Origin: an uncultured Amylibacter sp.
GTDB lineage: Bacteria; Pseudomonadota; Alphaproteobacteria; Rhodobacterales; Rhodobacteraceae
Assembly (NCBI GenBank): GCA_947497475.1
Contig: CANMGS010000001.1
Coordinates: forward strand, 868,001 to 932,000
DNA: 64,000 nucleotides
Reading direction: 5' to 3'
Position numbers and translations under genes: made by a program. Shown here one piece after another: positions 47,420 through 57,716 of this stretch. The notes beneath the pieces were generated by a model that did not search any database, had not been told where the DNA came from, and was given only the letters and a program-made list of their open reading frames with translations. Positions within the stretch are counted from its first letter, which is position 1; every line of letters begins with the position of its first letter.

Positions 47420-48084
47420 TAAAAGTCCAAATCAGCGTAATGTGGTGGCTGTGGAAATCCTGGCAACTGATCTGCCAAAAGTGATCGGAATGCAGGGCGT
47501 GACTTAATCTTTGCATACCACTCTTTCACAACCTCATGGCTGTTCCAATCCACATCAGAAATATAATCCAAACAGGAAATCTGCGCAGCAGCAGAAAAAT
47601 CTGCCAGCGTCATACGATCACCCGCTAACCAACGGCGGCGATCCAAAAGATAAGCCATATAACTTAGGTGATAACGGATATTCTTTGACCCCATCTTCAC
47701 GTTTTTACTCTCTGGGTAGCCACCGCCCATAATTTTTTTCTGCAAACGTTCGCCCAATAAATTCAACGTCACTTCGCGGTAAAACTTATCATCAAACCAC
47801 GTCGTCAAACGACGTACCTCTGCACGTTTTTCAGCGGCAACTGGCATCAACGGCGGCTCTGGATGTATTTCTTCAATATATTCACAGATTGCATTCGACT
47901 CGCCCAATGTCAGCTTATCTGTTTTCAAAACAGGAACTTTACCACTTGGGTTCATCCGCATGAACTCTGGACGAGCTTCCCAGTATTTTTCTTCAACCAA
48001 CTCTACTTCGATACCTTTTTCCGCCAGCACAAGCCGCACTTTGCGCGAAAAAGGGGACAGAGGGAAATGATATAGACGATACAT
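47419..48084 (-). CDS. Glutathione S-transferase family protein
   Basis: A 221-aa cytosolic GST. The thioredoxin-like N-terminal domain shows [20 protein letters not shown] (Ser in the glutathione-activating place) with the NPSGKVPVL and [12 protein letters not shown] motifs. The all-helical C-terminal domain ends near 215. The substrate is unknown. It directly precedes queG, with which it shares one base. Confidence 0.9.
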   Translation of the reverse strand: MYRLYHFPLSPFSRKVRLVLAEKGIEVELVEEKYWEARPEFMRMNPSGKVPVLKTDKLTLGESNAICEYIEEIHPEPPLMPVAAEKRAEVRRLTTWFDDKFYREVTLNLLGERLQKKIMGGGYPESKNVKMGSKNIRYHLSYMAYLLDRRRWLAGDRMTLADFSAAAQISCLDYISDVDWNSHEVVKEWYAKIKSRPAFRSLLADQLPGFPQPPHYADLDF

Positions 48085-48148
48085 TAATGACTTCGATTTC
48101 TGTTAGGACTTATCTGCTTTTGCACCGAAGTTTCAAACATTTCAACCT

Positions 48149-48931
48149 CTACTGAAAGCAATCTGCGCGCCCATCCGCTTCTATCGTCGCTTCACCCGAT
48201 AAAATTTGGCTTGTACGCTTGCGCACAAACGATGTTGGGCGGCTTGCAGATCGTTTTTTCGGGCTTGGCAAAACAGCTGCCAATCGTGCTCCTTGTAATC
48301 GTGTTATTTTATTTGGCTGCACTCCAAAATAATGCTTCGCCGCAGCGCCCACACCAAACACACCTTCGTCGAATTCAGCGACGTTCAAATAAACTTCGAC
48401 AATACGCTCTTTAGACCAAAGCATTTCAACCAAAACCGTAAAACCAGCCTCAAATCCCTTACGCACCCAAGACCGTCCATGCCACAAAAACACATTCTTT
48501 GACACTTGTTGGGACAGCGTAGATGCTCCCCGCAATTTCCCCTTACCACTCAATGCCTTTTGAATAGAACTGAAATCAAACCCAGAATGATGACAGAAAT
48601 TCGCATCCTCCGCCGCCACAACAGACCGCGCCATATAATCGGGAAACGTTTCAATCGGCACCCAGTGGCGTTTTATTTCACCCAATCGGTACCACTCAGA
48701 GGCCATGTAATAATTCACAGGCGGGTTCGCAAACCGAAAGATAAAGACAATAACTGCTGCAGCTGTAACCGCAATGACCAGCAGCTTTAACGCAAAGCGC
48801 ACAATACCGCTTAAACGATCCATCACCCACCCAATTGGGCGAAACGATCGTTTCTTCGGCACGCCAGTATCGCTTTTGGATTTGCTCACATTATCCCCCG
48901 TGTTTTTCACAGCATAAGGGGAATAGGGCAC
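48149..48931 (-). CDS. mtgA: Monofunctional peptidoglycan glycosyltransferase MtgA
   Basis: A GT51 enzyme of 260 aa that polymerises lipid II without transpeptidation. One N-terminal membrane anchor (about 46-67) precedes the catalytic domain with the first conserved glutamate in VVAAEDANFCHHSGFD and the second conserved box GASTLSQQVSKNVFLW, followed by KERIVEVYLNVAEFDEG and VFGVGAAAKHYFG. It lies in an operon with a membrane unknown upstream and GST-queG downstream. Confidence 0.92.
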   Translation of the reverse strand: MPYSPYAVKNTGDNVSKSKSDTGVPKKRSFRPIGWVMDRLSGIVRFALKLLVIAVTAAAVIVFIFRFANPPVNYYMASEWYRLGEIKRHWVPIETFPDYMARSVVAAEDANFCHHSGFDFSSIQKALSGKGKLRGASTLSQQVSKNVFLWHGRSWVRKGFEAGFTVLVEMLWSKERIVEVYLNVAEFDEGVFGVGAAAKHYFGVQPNKITRLQGARLAAVLPSPKKRSASRPTSFVRKRTSQILSGEATIEADGRADCFQ

Positions 48932-48948
48932 GGATCAATAACTTTGCC

Positions 48949-49365
48949 TTAAACAGTCACGACATAAGCGATCAAAGCCGCAACATAAAACCAATCCACT
49001 GTCACACAACCCAGAACATACCATGTGAAAAATGGAACCCCTAAACCGCGATGTTTGCTCAAGTCCCAAGCACCATGCAGAAAAATCGCAGAAATCACAC
49101 AATAGGGCGATATGACAAGCCCAGCGAATGACAGTACTATCAAAAAGAGGGCAAACATAACCTCTAGTCTCTGCGCGTTACCCGTTTTCAGTGCTGCAAG
49201 CGGATAGGTGAAATTCATCGCTACTGAGAAAAACACCGCAATTTCCCAGATATATCGATCAGGTAATTTTGCATGTGCAACCATCAATCCAACAACATAA
49301 AGCGCAGATAGAAACTTCAACCATATGAAGTTTCGTGAAAATAAACTGTCAGAATGAAAATGCAT
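48949..49365 (-). CDS. Integral membrane protein of unknown function
   Basis: A 138-aa protein with four hydrophobic segments (about 17-30, 40-60, 70-90 and 110-137). Conserved-looking polar residues lie in FLHGAWDLSKHRGLGVPFF and CVTVDWFY. I do not assign it a family with confidence; a weak resemblance to DUF6010-type membrane proteins was noted. It starts the operon that continues into mtgA 17 bases later. Confidence 0.6.
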   Translation of the reverse strand: MHFHSDSLFSRNFIWLKFLSALYVVGLMVAHAKLPDRYIWEIAVFFSVAMNFTYPLAALKTGNAQRLEVMFALFLIVLSFAGLVISPYCVISAIFLHGAWDLSKHRGLGVPFFTWYVLGCVTVDWFYVAALIAYVVTV

Positions 49366-49425
49366 ATCTCACCAAAGAAAAAGTGGGCACCAATGGTACC
49401 TACCTTAAATCTTAATTGGCAATAT

Positions 49426-52400
49426 TTAAGCCGACTTTTTGCCGCTTTCCAAAGACAGAGGATGCGGAATGTTGTTCAACATTTCTTTTGGACAAACCTG
49501 AACAAAATTCGCGCGCTCATCTTCCCAACGGTGCAAAATCTCTTTTGCTTTCGGGCTGTCTGTTTCAGCAACATGCTCTTCGAGTAAGCCTTTCAGCTGA
49601 GCTTCCCAATGTGGAACGGTCACAGGAACCAGTTCCAACGATTCAGGGTTCACATAACGATCAAACTGTTTCTTTGGGTCGTACACATAAGCCATACCGC
49701 CCGTCATACCCGCACCAAAGTTGGCACCAACGGAACCGATGATTACGGTAACGCCGCCAGTCATGTATTCACAACCGTTCGAGCCACATCCCTCGACCAC
49801 AACTTGAGCGCCAGAGTTCCGCACACAGAAACGTTCACCTGCACGACCATTGGCAAACAACTTACCATCCGTCGCACCATAAAGCACAGTGTTACCAATG
49901 ATTGTGTTTTCAGCCGCAATCAATGGGCTGCCTTTTGGTGGGCGCACAACGATCATACCGCCAGACAAGCCTTTGCCAACATAGTCATTCGCATCGCCAG
50001 ACACTTCCAGTTTCAAACCCGGAGGTGAGAAAGCACCTAATGACTGACCAGCAGAACCAGATAATTTCACTGTCAGGTGATCCTGCATCAACTCATTACG
50101 CATACCAAAGCGTTTTACGATATGACTGGAAACACGCGTACCGATTGTACGGTGCGTATTTTGCACCGCATATGACAGCTGCATTTTTTCACCATCTTTA
50201 AAGAACGGCTCCGCATCTTTCAGGATTTCCGCATCCAATGTGTCAGGCACAGATTGGCGCTCTTTATCGCGGTTATAAACAATCGCATCTGCAGCATCGA
50301 CGCTGATCAGAAGTGGGTTCAAATCCAGATCATCCAGATGCGCAGAACCACGGCTAACCTGCACCAGCATATCCGCACGGCCAATGACTTCATCCATAGA
50401 GCGCATACCCAAAGACGCCAAAATTTCACGTACTTCTTGGGCATAGAATGTGATCAAGTTCACAACCTTATCCGCGGTACCCGTGAACTTCTTACGCAGC
50501 TCTTCGTCTTGAACACAGACACCTACAGGGCAAGTGTTTGACTGGCACTGACGTACCATAATACAGCCCATCGCGATCAATGCAGCCGTACCGATACCAT
50601 ATTCCTCGGCACCCAGCATCGCAGCCATGACAATGTCACGACCTGTGCGCAGGCCACCATCAGTCCGCAATGTTACGCGGTCACGCAGGTTATTCATCGC
50701 CAGCACTTGATGTGCTTCACTCAGGCCCATTTCCCACGGCAGACCCGCATATTTGATAGATGTCGCAGGGGACGCACCCGTACCACCGTTGTGACCAGAA
50801 ATCAGGATCACATCTGCCATCGCTTTCGCAACACCAGCCGCAATCGTACCCACACCAGAAGAGGATACCAGTTTCACTGTTACCTTCGCACGTGGATTGA
50901 TTTGCTTCAGGTCATAAATCAACTGCGCCAAATCCTCGATCGAATAAATATCGTGATGTGGCGGCGGTGAAATCAATGTCACGCCTTTGGTAGAGTGACG
51001 CAAACGCGCGATCAAATCAGTGACCTTAATACCAGGCAACTGACCACCTTCACCAGGTTTCGCACCTTGGGCAACTTTAATCTCTAGCTCTTCACATTGG
51101 TTCAGATATTCCGCAGTCACACCAAAGCGACCGGACGCAACTTGTTTGATCTTTGCGGACGGGTTATCCCCATTCGGCTCTGGCACAAAGTGTGCTGGAT
51201 CTTCGCCACCTTCACCACTGTCCGATTTCGCACCAATACGGTTCATCGCAACGTTCAGTGTTTTATGTGCTTCAGGGCTCAACGCACCCAATGACATACC
51301 CGGTGTCACAAAACGCTTACGAATTGATGTAATGCTTTCCACCTCTTCCACAGGAATAGGTTTCGCAACTGGTTTAAAGTCCATCAAATCGCGCAACGCA
51401 ATCGGCGGATTCGCCTGCATTTTCGCAGAATATTGTTTCCACAATTCATAAGACGCACGGTCACAGGCAGATTGCATAATATGCATATTCTGCGCTTGCC
51501 ACGCATGTGTTTCACCCGAACGGCGTGCTTTGTAAAACCCGCCAATCGGCAACACATCTTGGCCTGCTTTCCAGCCCAACGCATGTACACTTACAACTTT
51601 GCGCTGGATACCATGCAAACCAATACCTGAAATACGGCTCAGCATACCGGGGAAGAATTCCGCAACCATTGCACGGGACAAACCAACCGCTTCAAAGTTC
51701 AAACCACCGCGATAGGCTGCAATCACAGAAATCCCCATCTTCGCCATGATTTTCAACAAGCCTTGATTGATCGCCTCTTTATAACGCGCAATCGCTTCAT
51801 CCAAAGTTTGATCCAACAATCCGCGTTCAATACGATCCGCCAAACTATCTTGTGCCAGATAAGCGTTTACAGTTGTAGCACCTGAACCAATCAAAACTGC
51901 AAAGTAATGCGGGTCAATACATTCCGCAGATTGCACATTGATCGAACAGAATGTGCGCAAACCAATTGCGGTCAAACCAGAATGTACCGCAGAGGTCGCC
52001 AAAATCATCGGCATCGGTACTTTATCCTCGTTCTGACCTTTGTCTGTCAAAACAATGTGGCTGGAACCAGAGCGTACAGCATCTTCAGCTTCGGCTTTGA
52101 CACGGTTCAACGCTTCGCGCAACGCGCCCTCAGAAGATCCATCAAATGTACAATCGATTGTCGAAACACCGTCACCGAAATATTTAACAATGCTGTCAAA
52201 GCGTGCGTTCGATACAAATGGGCTTTCCAAAGACAAAATCTCTGTCTGTTCGCTGCTTTCATCCAAGACATTTCGTAGGTTGCCAAAACGTGTCCGCAAA
52301 GACATCACGCGGTGTTCGCGCAAACTGTCGATCGGCGGGTTTGTCACCTGTGAAAACGCCTGACGGAAGAAATGTGAAAGCGGGCGATACTTATCCGACA

Positions 52401-53952
52401 AAACAGCAGACGGCGTATCATCACCCATCGATGCCAAAACCTCTTTCGCATCTTCAGCCATCGGATGCAGGATCATTTCCAATTCTTCAATGGAATACCC
52501 AGCAGCAATCTGACGTTTGCGCAATTCAGCGCCCGCAAAATTAGCAGTCTCTTTTACGCCTTCGTCATGGTTTTCAAGATTAACAACATTCTTAACCCAT
52601 TTGCCAAACGCACGACTTGCAGCCAATTCATCTTTCAATGCTTCGTCATGCAACAAACGACCTTCGGCCATATCCACAGCCAGCATTTGCCCAGGGCCAA
52701 GCGCGCCTTTTTCCAGCACAGTCATTTCATCAGTCGGCACCATGCCCACTTCTGAACCAGCAATCAGCAAACCGTCGCCAGTGATCACATAACGCATCGG
52801 GCGCAAACCATTACGGTCCAGACCAGCACACACCCAACGACCATCTGTCATCACCAATGCAGCAGGGCCATCCCATGGCTCCATCACAGCACTACAATAT
52901 GAATACATATCGCGCCATTCTGGTTTCATTTCAGTTGAGTTTGAACTCTCTGGCACCAACATTGTTTTCGCCATCGGCGCATTACGCCCAGCGCGCACCA
53001 TAACCTCAAACACAGAATCCAAAGCAGCAGAGTCAGATGAGCCACCCGCAATGATTGGTTTGATGTCGTCGGCACTGTCTCCAAAGCTTTTAGACGCCAT
53101 GCGGATTTCATGCGATTTCATCCAGTTCACATTGCCCTTCAATGTGTTGATCTCACCGTTGTGCGCCAACATGCGGAATGGCTGTGCCAACCACCATTGT
53201 GGGAATGTGTTTGTTGAATAACGTTGGTGATAAATCGCAAAAGCAGATTCAAAACGTTCATCCATCAAATCTGGATAGAATACCGCAACCTGTTCCGCCA
53301 ACATCATACCCTTATAGATGATCGAACGGCATGACATGGAACAGACATAAAAGTCATTCAAATGTGCCTGATTAACAGCTTTTTCGATACGACGACGGAT
53401 CACATAAAGCTCGCGCTCAAATGTTTCCTCATCAACACCTTTAGAGTTCGAAATCAGGATTTGCTCAATTTCAGGACGGGTCGCATCCGCCTTTTCACCC
53501 AAACAGGACACATCCACAGGAACATGACGCCAGCCATAGATGTAATAACCCATGCGCAGAACTTCTGTTTCCACGATTGTCCGACAGGCTTCTTGTGCGC
53601 CGAAATCTGTACGCGGCAAAAACACCTGACCAACCGCTACCAATTCGTCTTGGCGTGGTTTGTGACCTGTGCGTTCAATCTGGTCATAGAAAAACGGAAC
53701 AGGGATTTGCACATGGATACCTGCACCATCACCCGTTTTACCATCCGCATCAACAGCACCGCGGTGCCAAATTGCCTTTAGTGCAGCAATACCGTTTTCC
53801 ACAACCTTGCGCGAAGCTTTACCATCAATAGAAACAACAAGACCCACACCACAAGAGCTGTGTTCGTCTTCTTCACGGTACATCCCATGCTCGGCCATAT
53901 AGGCGCGCTTGGCTTCTTGTTCCGCTTTCCAGTTTGCATCAAATTTTGTCAT
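49426..53952 (-). CDS. gltB: Glutamate synthase (NADPH) large subunit
   Basis: The 1508-aa alpha subunit of GOGAT. It makes glutamate from 2-oxoglutarate and glutamine amide nitrogen in the cytoplasm. The class-II amidotransferase domain begins after a 33-residue propeptide with the catalytic C34 in EHSSCGVG. The FMN-binding synthase domain (about 840-1210) includes the iron-sulfur loop CIMVRQCQSNTCPVGVC. The C-terminal beta-helix GXGXG domain lies at about 1270-1480. It is coupled by ATGA to the 64-codon frame that in turn overlaps gltD, and it has its own GGGAG site. Confidence 0.95.
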   Translation of the reverse strand: MTKFDANWKAEQEAKRAYMAEHGMYREEDEHSSCGVGLVVSIDGKASRKVVENGIAALKAIWHRGAVDADGKTGDGAGIHVQIPVPFFYDQIERTGHKPRQDELVAVGQVFLPRTDFGAQEACRTIVETEVLRMGYYIYGWRHVPVDVSCLGEKADATRPEIEQILISNSKGVDEETFERELYVIRRRIEKAVNQAHLNDFYVCSMSCRSIIYKGMMLAEQVAVFYPDLMDERFESAFAIYHQRYSTNTFPQWWLAQPFRMLAHNGEINTLKGNVNWMKSHEIRMASKSFGDSADDIKPIIAGGSSDSAALDSVFEVMVRAGRNAPMAKTMLVPESSNSTEMKPEWRDMYSYCSAVMEPWDGPAALVMTDGRWVCAGLDRNGLRPMRYVITGDGLLIAGSEVGMVPTDEMTVLEKGALGPGQMLAVDMAEGRLLHDEALKDELAASRAFGKWVKNVVNLENHDEGVKETANFAGAELRKRQIAAGYSIEELEMILHPMAEDAKEVLASMGDDTPSAVLSDKYRPLSHFFRQAFSQVTNPPIDSLREHRVMSLRTRFGNLRNVLDESSEQTEILSLESPFVSNARFDSIVKYFGDGVSTIDCTFDGSSEGALREALNRVKAEAEDAVRSGSSHIVLTDKGQNEDKVPMPMILATSAVHSGLTAIGLRTFCSINVQSAECIDPHYFAVLIGSGATTVNAYLAQDSLADRIERGLLDQTLDEAIARYKEAINQGLLKIMAKMGISVIAAYRGGLNFEAVGLSRAMVAEFFPGMLSRISGIGLHGIQRKVVSVHALGWKAGQDVLPIGGFYKARRSGETHAWQAQNMHIMQSACDRASYELWKQYSAKMQANPPIALRDLMDFKPVAKPIPVEEVESITSIRKRFVTPGMSLGALSPEAHKTLNVAMNRIGAKSDSGEGGEDPAHFVPEPNGDNPSAKIKQVASGRFGVTAEYLNQCEELEIKVAQGAKPGEGGQLPGIKVTDLIARLRHSTKGVTLISPPPHHDIYSIEDLAQLIYDLKQINPRAKVTVKLVSSSGVGTIAAGVAKAMADVILISGHNGGTGASPATSIKYAGLPWEMGLSEAHQVLAMNNLRDRVTLRTDGGLRTGRDIVMAAMLGAEEYGIGTAALIAMGCIMVRQCQSNTCPVGVCVQDEELRKKFTGTADKVVNLITFYAQEVREILASLGMRSMDEVIGRADMLVQVSRGSAHLDDLDLNPLLISVDAADAIVYNRDKERQSVPDTLDAEILKDAEPFFKDGEKMQLSYAVQNTHRTIGTRVSSHIVKRFGMRNELMQDHLTVKLSGSAGQSLGAFSPPGLKLEVSGDANDYVGKGLSGGMIVVRPPKGSPLIAAENTIIGNTVLYGATDGKLFANGRAGERFCVRNSGAQVVVEGCGSNGCEYMTGGVTVIIGSVGANFGAGMTGGMAYVYDPKKQFDRYVNPESLELVPVTVPHWEAQLKGLLEEHVAETDSPKAKEILHRWEDERANFVQVCPKEMLNNIPHPLSLESGKKSA

Positions 53953-54143
53953 CTTTGGCTCCCATCTCGGTCGCTAGTATTTAAAAGTTTATTAAGGTTT
54001 TGACCGTCTTGGGTCAGCTTGTCTGACGGATTAATCTTTATAGGCAAAAGGTTAACCGTTCGCGCGCCATACGCCTGCCATACAGTTTCCATACAGAAAT
54101 CATACAGCGCATTTTGCGCCTTATTAAGAAGTGTTAAGATCAT
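53949..54143 (-). CDS. Small 64-residue ORF bridging gltD and gltB
   Basis: A 64-codon frame that fills the gltD-gltB gap exactly: its ATG overlaps the gltD TGA (ATGA) and its TGA overlaps the gltB ATG (ATGA). No membrane segment or motif is seen; the sequence includes DFCMETVWQAYGARTVNLLP and a polar C-terminal half. Tiny conserved-position genes next to gltBD exist in other alphaproteobacteria, but I cannot confirm that this one is conserved. It is either a real small protein or a coupling device that carries ribosomes from gltD to gltB. Confidence 0.5.
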   Translation of the reverse strand: MILTLLNKAQNALYDFCMETVWQAYGARTVNLLPIKINPSDKLTQDGQNLNKLLNTSDRDGSQR

Positions 54144-55576
54144 TCAGCAGCCACCGCAGCTTTGGCATTCAGGTAATCCATAATGCTGTCAGCCGCATCA
54201 CGACCGTCACGGATCGCCCATACAACCAATGATGCACCGCGCACGATATCACCCGCAGCAAACACACCATCCAGTGATGTTTGCTTGGTTGTGAAATCAG
54301 CCAAAACAGTGCCCCAACGTGTAACTTCCAACTCGGGTGTATCCCAAAGTGTTGGCAGGTCTTCTGGGCTGAAACCCAGCGCCTTGATCACAAGGTCAGC
54401 ATCTTCTGTATAATCCGCACCTGGAATTTCTTCTGGGCTTTGACGCCCCGATGCATCAGGCGCACCTAGGCGCATTTTGGATACAACAACACCAGAAACG
54501 TCACCTTCGCCAGTGAAGCCTTTTGGGGCTGCCAACCAAACAAACTCAACACCTTCTTCTTTGGCGTTCGCTGTTTCACGCACAGAACCCGGCATGTTGG
54601 CCTCGTCACGGCGGTACAGACATTTCACAGATTTCGCACCTTGGCGTGTCGCTGTACGCACACAATCCATCGCCGTGTCACCACCACCGATGACCACAAC
54701 ATTTTTGCCTTCTGCGTTCAATTCACCGCTTTCAATCTCTGGCACTGTATCACCAAAGTTTAAACGATTAGACGCTGTCAGATAATCAATCGCTTTCACG
54801 ATACCTTTGTTGCCCGCACCCGGACCACCAAGGTCACGCGATGCATAAACACCCGTACCAATAAGGATTGCATCGTGTTTTGCGCGTACGTCAGCAAAAC
54901 TGATGTCTTCGCCAATATTTGTGTTCAAAACGAATTTCACACCGCTTTCAGAAAGCAGCTCATTACGACGCATCACTACGTCTTTTTCAAGTTTGAAACC
55001 GGGGATACCGTATGTCAGCAAACCACCAGCGCGGTCATAACGATCATAGATTGTCACCTGCACACCTTGGCGGCGCAGCATATCAGCCGCAGCCAAACCA
55101 GCAGGGCCCGCACCGATGATGCCAACGCTTTCAACACGCTCGGATTGTGGCTTTGCAGCTTTCACCCAACCGTTGTCCCAAGCTGTGTCCGTGATGTACT
55201 TCTCTACAGCACCAATTGTCACTGTGCCGTGGCCTGCGTTTTCAATCACACAGTTGCCTTCGCACAGGCGGTCTTGTGGGCAAATACGGCCACAGATTTC
55301 TGGGAATGTATTTGTCGCTTGGCTGACTTCATACGCTTCTTGCAAACGACCCTCGGCTGTTAGGCGCAACCAATCAGGAATGTTGTTGTGAAGAGGGCAG
55401 TGTGTTTGGCAATATGGCACACCACATTGCGAACAGCGCGATGCCTGCTCCGCGGCTTTTTCGGCTGCAAACTCTTGGTAAATCTCATCGTAATCATTTG
55501 TACGTAAGTTTGGTACGCGCTTTTCAGGCATGTCGCGTTCAACTTTTACAAATTTTAGCATTTTGTTTTCAGCCAT
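54140..55576 (-). CDS. gltD: Glutamate synthase (NADPH) small subunit
   Basis: The 478-aa beta subunit that feeds NADPH electrons to GltB. It has the N-terminal Cys-rich cluster region CSQCGVPYCQTHCPLHN and CGRICPQDRLCEGNC, the FAD loop GIIGAGPAGLAAADMLR, the NADPH loop VVIGGGDTAMDC, and the second FAD signature GVFAAGDIVRGASLVVWAI. All cluster cysteines appear present. Its promoter region contains a perfect 13-bp inverted repeat. Confidence 0.95.
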   Translation of the reverse strand: MAENKMLKFVKVERDMPEKRVPNLRTNDYDEIYQEFAAEKAAEQASRCSQCGVPYCQTHCPLHNNIPDWLRLTAEGRLQEAYEVSQATNTFPEICGRICPQDRLCEGNCVIENAGHGTVTIGAVEKYITDTAWDNGWVKAAKPQSERVESVGIIGAGPAGLAAADMLRRQGVQVTIYDRYDRAGGLLTYGIPGFKLEKDVVMRRNELLSESGVKFVLNTNIGEDISFADVRAKHDAILIGTGVYASRDLGGPGAGNKGIVKAIDYLTASNRLNFGDTVPEIESGELNAEGKNVVVIGGGDTAMDCVRTATRQGAKSVKCLYRRDEANMPGSVRETANAKEEGVEFVWLAAPKGFTGEGDVSGVVVSKMRLGAPDASGRQSPEEIPGADYTEDADLVIKALGFSPEDLPTLWDTPELEVTRWGTVLADFTTKQTSLDGVFAAGDIVRGASLVVWAIRDGRDAADSIMDYLNAKAAVAAE

Positions 55577-55655
55577 TTTAGGTACACCCTCGTGTTTGCA
55601 GAAATAATTCCAAGACCTACCGACTATACTTTAGTTAAAAACAATAAAAGTCAGT

Positions 55656-55732
55656 ATTACTTACCTAATATATAGAAAAATGTAGGATTTGCAAAAATAT
55701 CGCATACTATCACACATTTTTAGGTAAGTAAT
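55656..55732. repeat. 13-bp perfect inverted repeat in the gltD/uppP divergent promoter region
   Basis: ATTACTTACCTAA (55656-55668) and its exact reverse complement TTAGGTAAGTAAT (55720-55732) have centres 64 bp apart, about six helical turns, and the remaining 51 bp between are AT-rich. This is a plausible double operator or a structured leader for one of the genes. Confidence 0.4.
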
Positions 55733-55808
55733 GCTTACATTTATAAGGGATTCCCTTTTTAATCAAGCCTCAATAGGGTGTGAAGCAACATAATTACAGG
55801 CCCGAATC

Positions 55809-56612
55809 ATGTCGTTACTTCATCTTTTTATCCTAGCCGTCATCCAAGGCCTGACAGAATTCCTGCCTGTTTCTTCATCAGGCCACCTTATTCTATTACC
55901 ACAACTCACAGGCATGCAAGATCAAGGGCAAGCTATTGATGTAGCCGTACACGTCGGCACTTTAGGCGCAGTTATTTTATATTTCTGGCAAGACGTAAAG
56001 AAAACCATAGTTGGATGTCGTGACATCTTACGCGGTCGTTTTGATACAGAAGGTGCCAAACTTGCCTTTATGCTCATCGCAGCAACCATTCCTGTCATCA
56101 TCGTCGGTCTGATATTGAAACTTACAGGATATGACGATGCATTGCGATCTATCAAAGTCATCGCATGGGCCATGTTGATCTTCGGTATCGTGCTTTATTT
56201 TGCCGATCAAAAAGGGGCGCAGGACAAAACCACAGCAGATTGGAACTTTCCGGACGCAATCAAACTGGGCCTTTGGCAAGCCGTTGCATTAATCCCTGGC
56301 ACATCACGTTCAGGCATTACAATCACTGGTGCACGTCAAATGGGATACAGCCGTGAAGATGGCGCACGCATCGCAATGCTAATGTCAATACCGACCATTA
56401 TTGCATCAGGCGTTCTGTTGGGCGCAGAAGTCATATCAGATGCCAATGCACAGGTTGCAAAAGACGCAGCAATCGGCGCACTTTTTGCTTTTGTTTCAGC
56501 ATTATTAGCGCTCACACTTATGATGAAGCTGCTTAAAAGCGTTAGCTTCACACCATATGTGATCTACCGCGTATTGTTGGGCATTTTCTTACTGTGGGTG
56601 GCTTACACTTAA
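55809..56612 (+). CDS. uppP: Undecaprenyl-diphosphatase UppP/BacA
   Basis: A 267-aa membrane enzyme that dephosphorylates undecaprenyl pyrophosphate for peptidoglycan and LPS carriers, with about eight hydrophobic helices. The two active-site segments are clear: GLTEFLPVSSSGHLILLP near residue 20 and the GTSRSGITITGARQMG region near 160. It faces NDUFA9-like across a 4-base stop overlap. Resistance to bacitracin is a known consequence of this enzyme's activity. Confidence 0.93.
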   Translation: MSLLHLFILAVIQGLTEFLPVSSSGHLILLPQLTGMQDQGQAIDVAVHVGTLGAVILYFWQDVKKTIVGCRDILRGRFDTEGAKLAFMLIAATIPVIIVGLILKLTGYDDALRSIKVIAWAMLIFGIVLYFADQKGAQDKTTADWNFPDAIKLGLWQAVALIPGTSRSGITITGARQMGYSREDGARIAMLMSIPTIIASGVLLGAEVISDANAQVAKDAAIGALFAFVSALLALTLMMKLLKSVSFTPYVIYRVLLGIFLLWVAYT

Positions 56613-57601
56613 GCGTTTAAATTTTTACCTGATTCCGTCAACTCTGTGTACTGACCATATGGGCGGTGACAGTATAAATATTCATCTAAAACCGCGTCCA
56701 TTGCTGTTGGTTCAATACCTAGTTTTTCAAAACCCTTAACTTTGGCACCTACAACATTATCGCTGCGCAATTGCTTAACCTGATCCACTGTGACGATGTT
56801 ATTTTTGAACAAGCCAAGTGTCAGACTAAAAGCAACATCCAACGCCTTTGCTTTAATAGCCGCGATAAAGAACGGCACATTTGCTTTCAAACGTTTGCGA
56901 CGCACAACTTTCAACATACGATCTACAAGAGCCGCAAATGTTTCCACATCTGGGCCACCCAATTCATAAGTGCCAGCAGCAGCTTCGCCCAGCACACCTT
57001 TAACAGCGGCTTTAGCCACATCATCCACATAAACTGGCTGGAATTTTGTGTTGCCGCCAATCAAAGGAATAACAGGTGAGATTTTTGCCATTTCAGCAAA
57101 GCGGTTAAAGAAGTTGTCTTCTGGGCCAAAGATCACGGAAGGGCGCAAAATAACGGCACGTGGGAAGGAGGCTTTGACCAAAGCTTCGCCTTCACCTTTG
57201 GTGCGTGCGTAATCACTCTCACCATCTTCATCTGCACCAATCGCAGAAATATGAACCATGCGCTTAACGCCGCCAGCTTTGGCCAAACGTGCGATACGCC
57301 CAGCGCCTTCGGCTTGAACCGCATCAAAGTTGTTACGGCCTTTTTTATCGAATGTACCCACACAGTTTACAACAGCATCCGCACCAGACATAGCTGCAGC
57401 GACAGACGCATCATCACGGATGTTTGCTAAGATTGGCTCAACTTGGCCTACAGTCCCATAAGGCTTCACAAAGATTGCTTCGTTCGGACGACGCACAGCC
57501 ACGCGTACACGCCAACCTTGTTTCGCCATTCGGCGCGCAATGTAGCGACCTACAAAACCAGATCCCCCGAAGATTGTAACGAGCTTTGGCGATTGTGACA
57601 T
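56609..57601 (-). CDS. Complex I NDUFA9-family NAD(P)-binding protein
   Basis: A 330-aa atypical SDR with the Rossmann loop IFGGSGFVGRYIARRM, the SAIGADEDGESDYARTKGEGE core and RPSVIFGPEDNFFNRFAEM. Alphaproteobacterial homologues of the mitochondrial NDUFA9 subunit have this pattern and lie near uppP, as here. A structural role at complex I is inferred from homology; no nuo gene is in the window. Confidence 0.88.
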   Translation of the reverse strand: MSQSPKLVTIFGGSGFVGRYIARRMAKQGWRVRVAVRRPNEAIFVKPYGTVGQVEPILANIRDDASVAAAMSGADAVVNCVGTFDKKGRNNFDAVQAEGAGRIARLAKAGGVKRMVHISAIGADEDGESDYARTKGEGEALVKASFPRAVILRPSVIFGPEDNFFNRFAEMAKISPVIPLIGGNTKFQPVYVDDVAKAAVKGVLGEAAAGTYELGGPDVETFAALVDRMLKVVRRKRLKANVPFFIAAIKAKALDVAFSLTLGLFKNNIVTVDQVKQLRSDNVVGAKVKGFEKLGIEPTAMDAVLDEYLYCHRPYGQYTELTESGKNLNA

Positions 57602-57716
57602 GTGAACTTCCTTGGCGTTTTAATTGCTGGCATAGGAATAACCGTTCAAACACGCAGGGACAAGTTTGTTTTACGTCATTGCTGGGATTGAAGTGCCAAA
57701 ACAGACGGATCGTACT

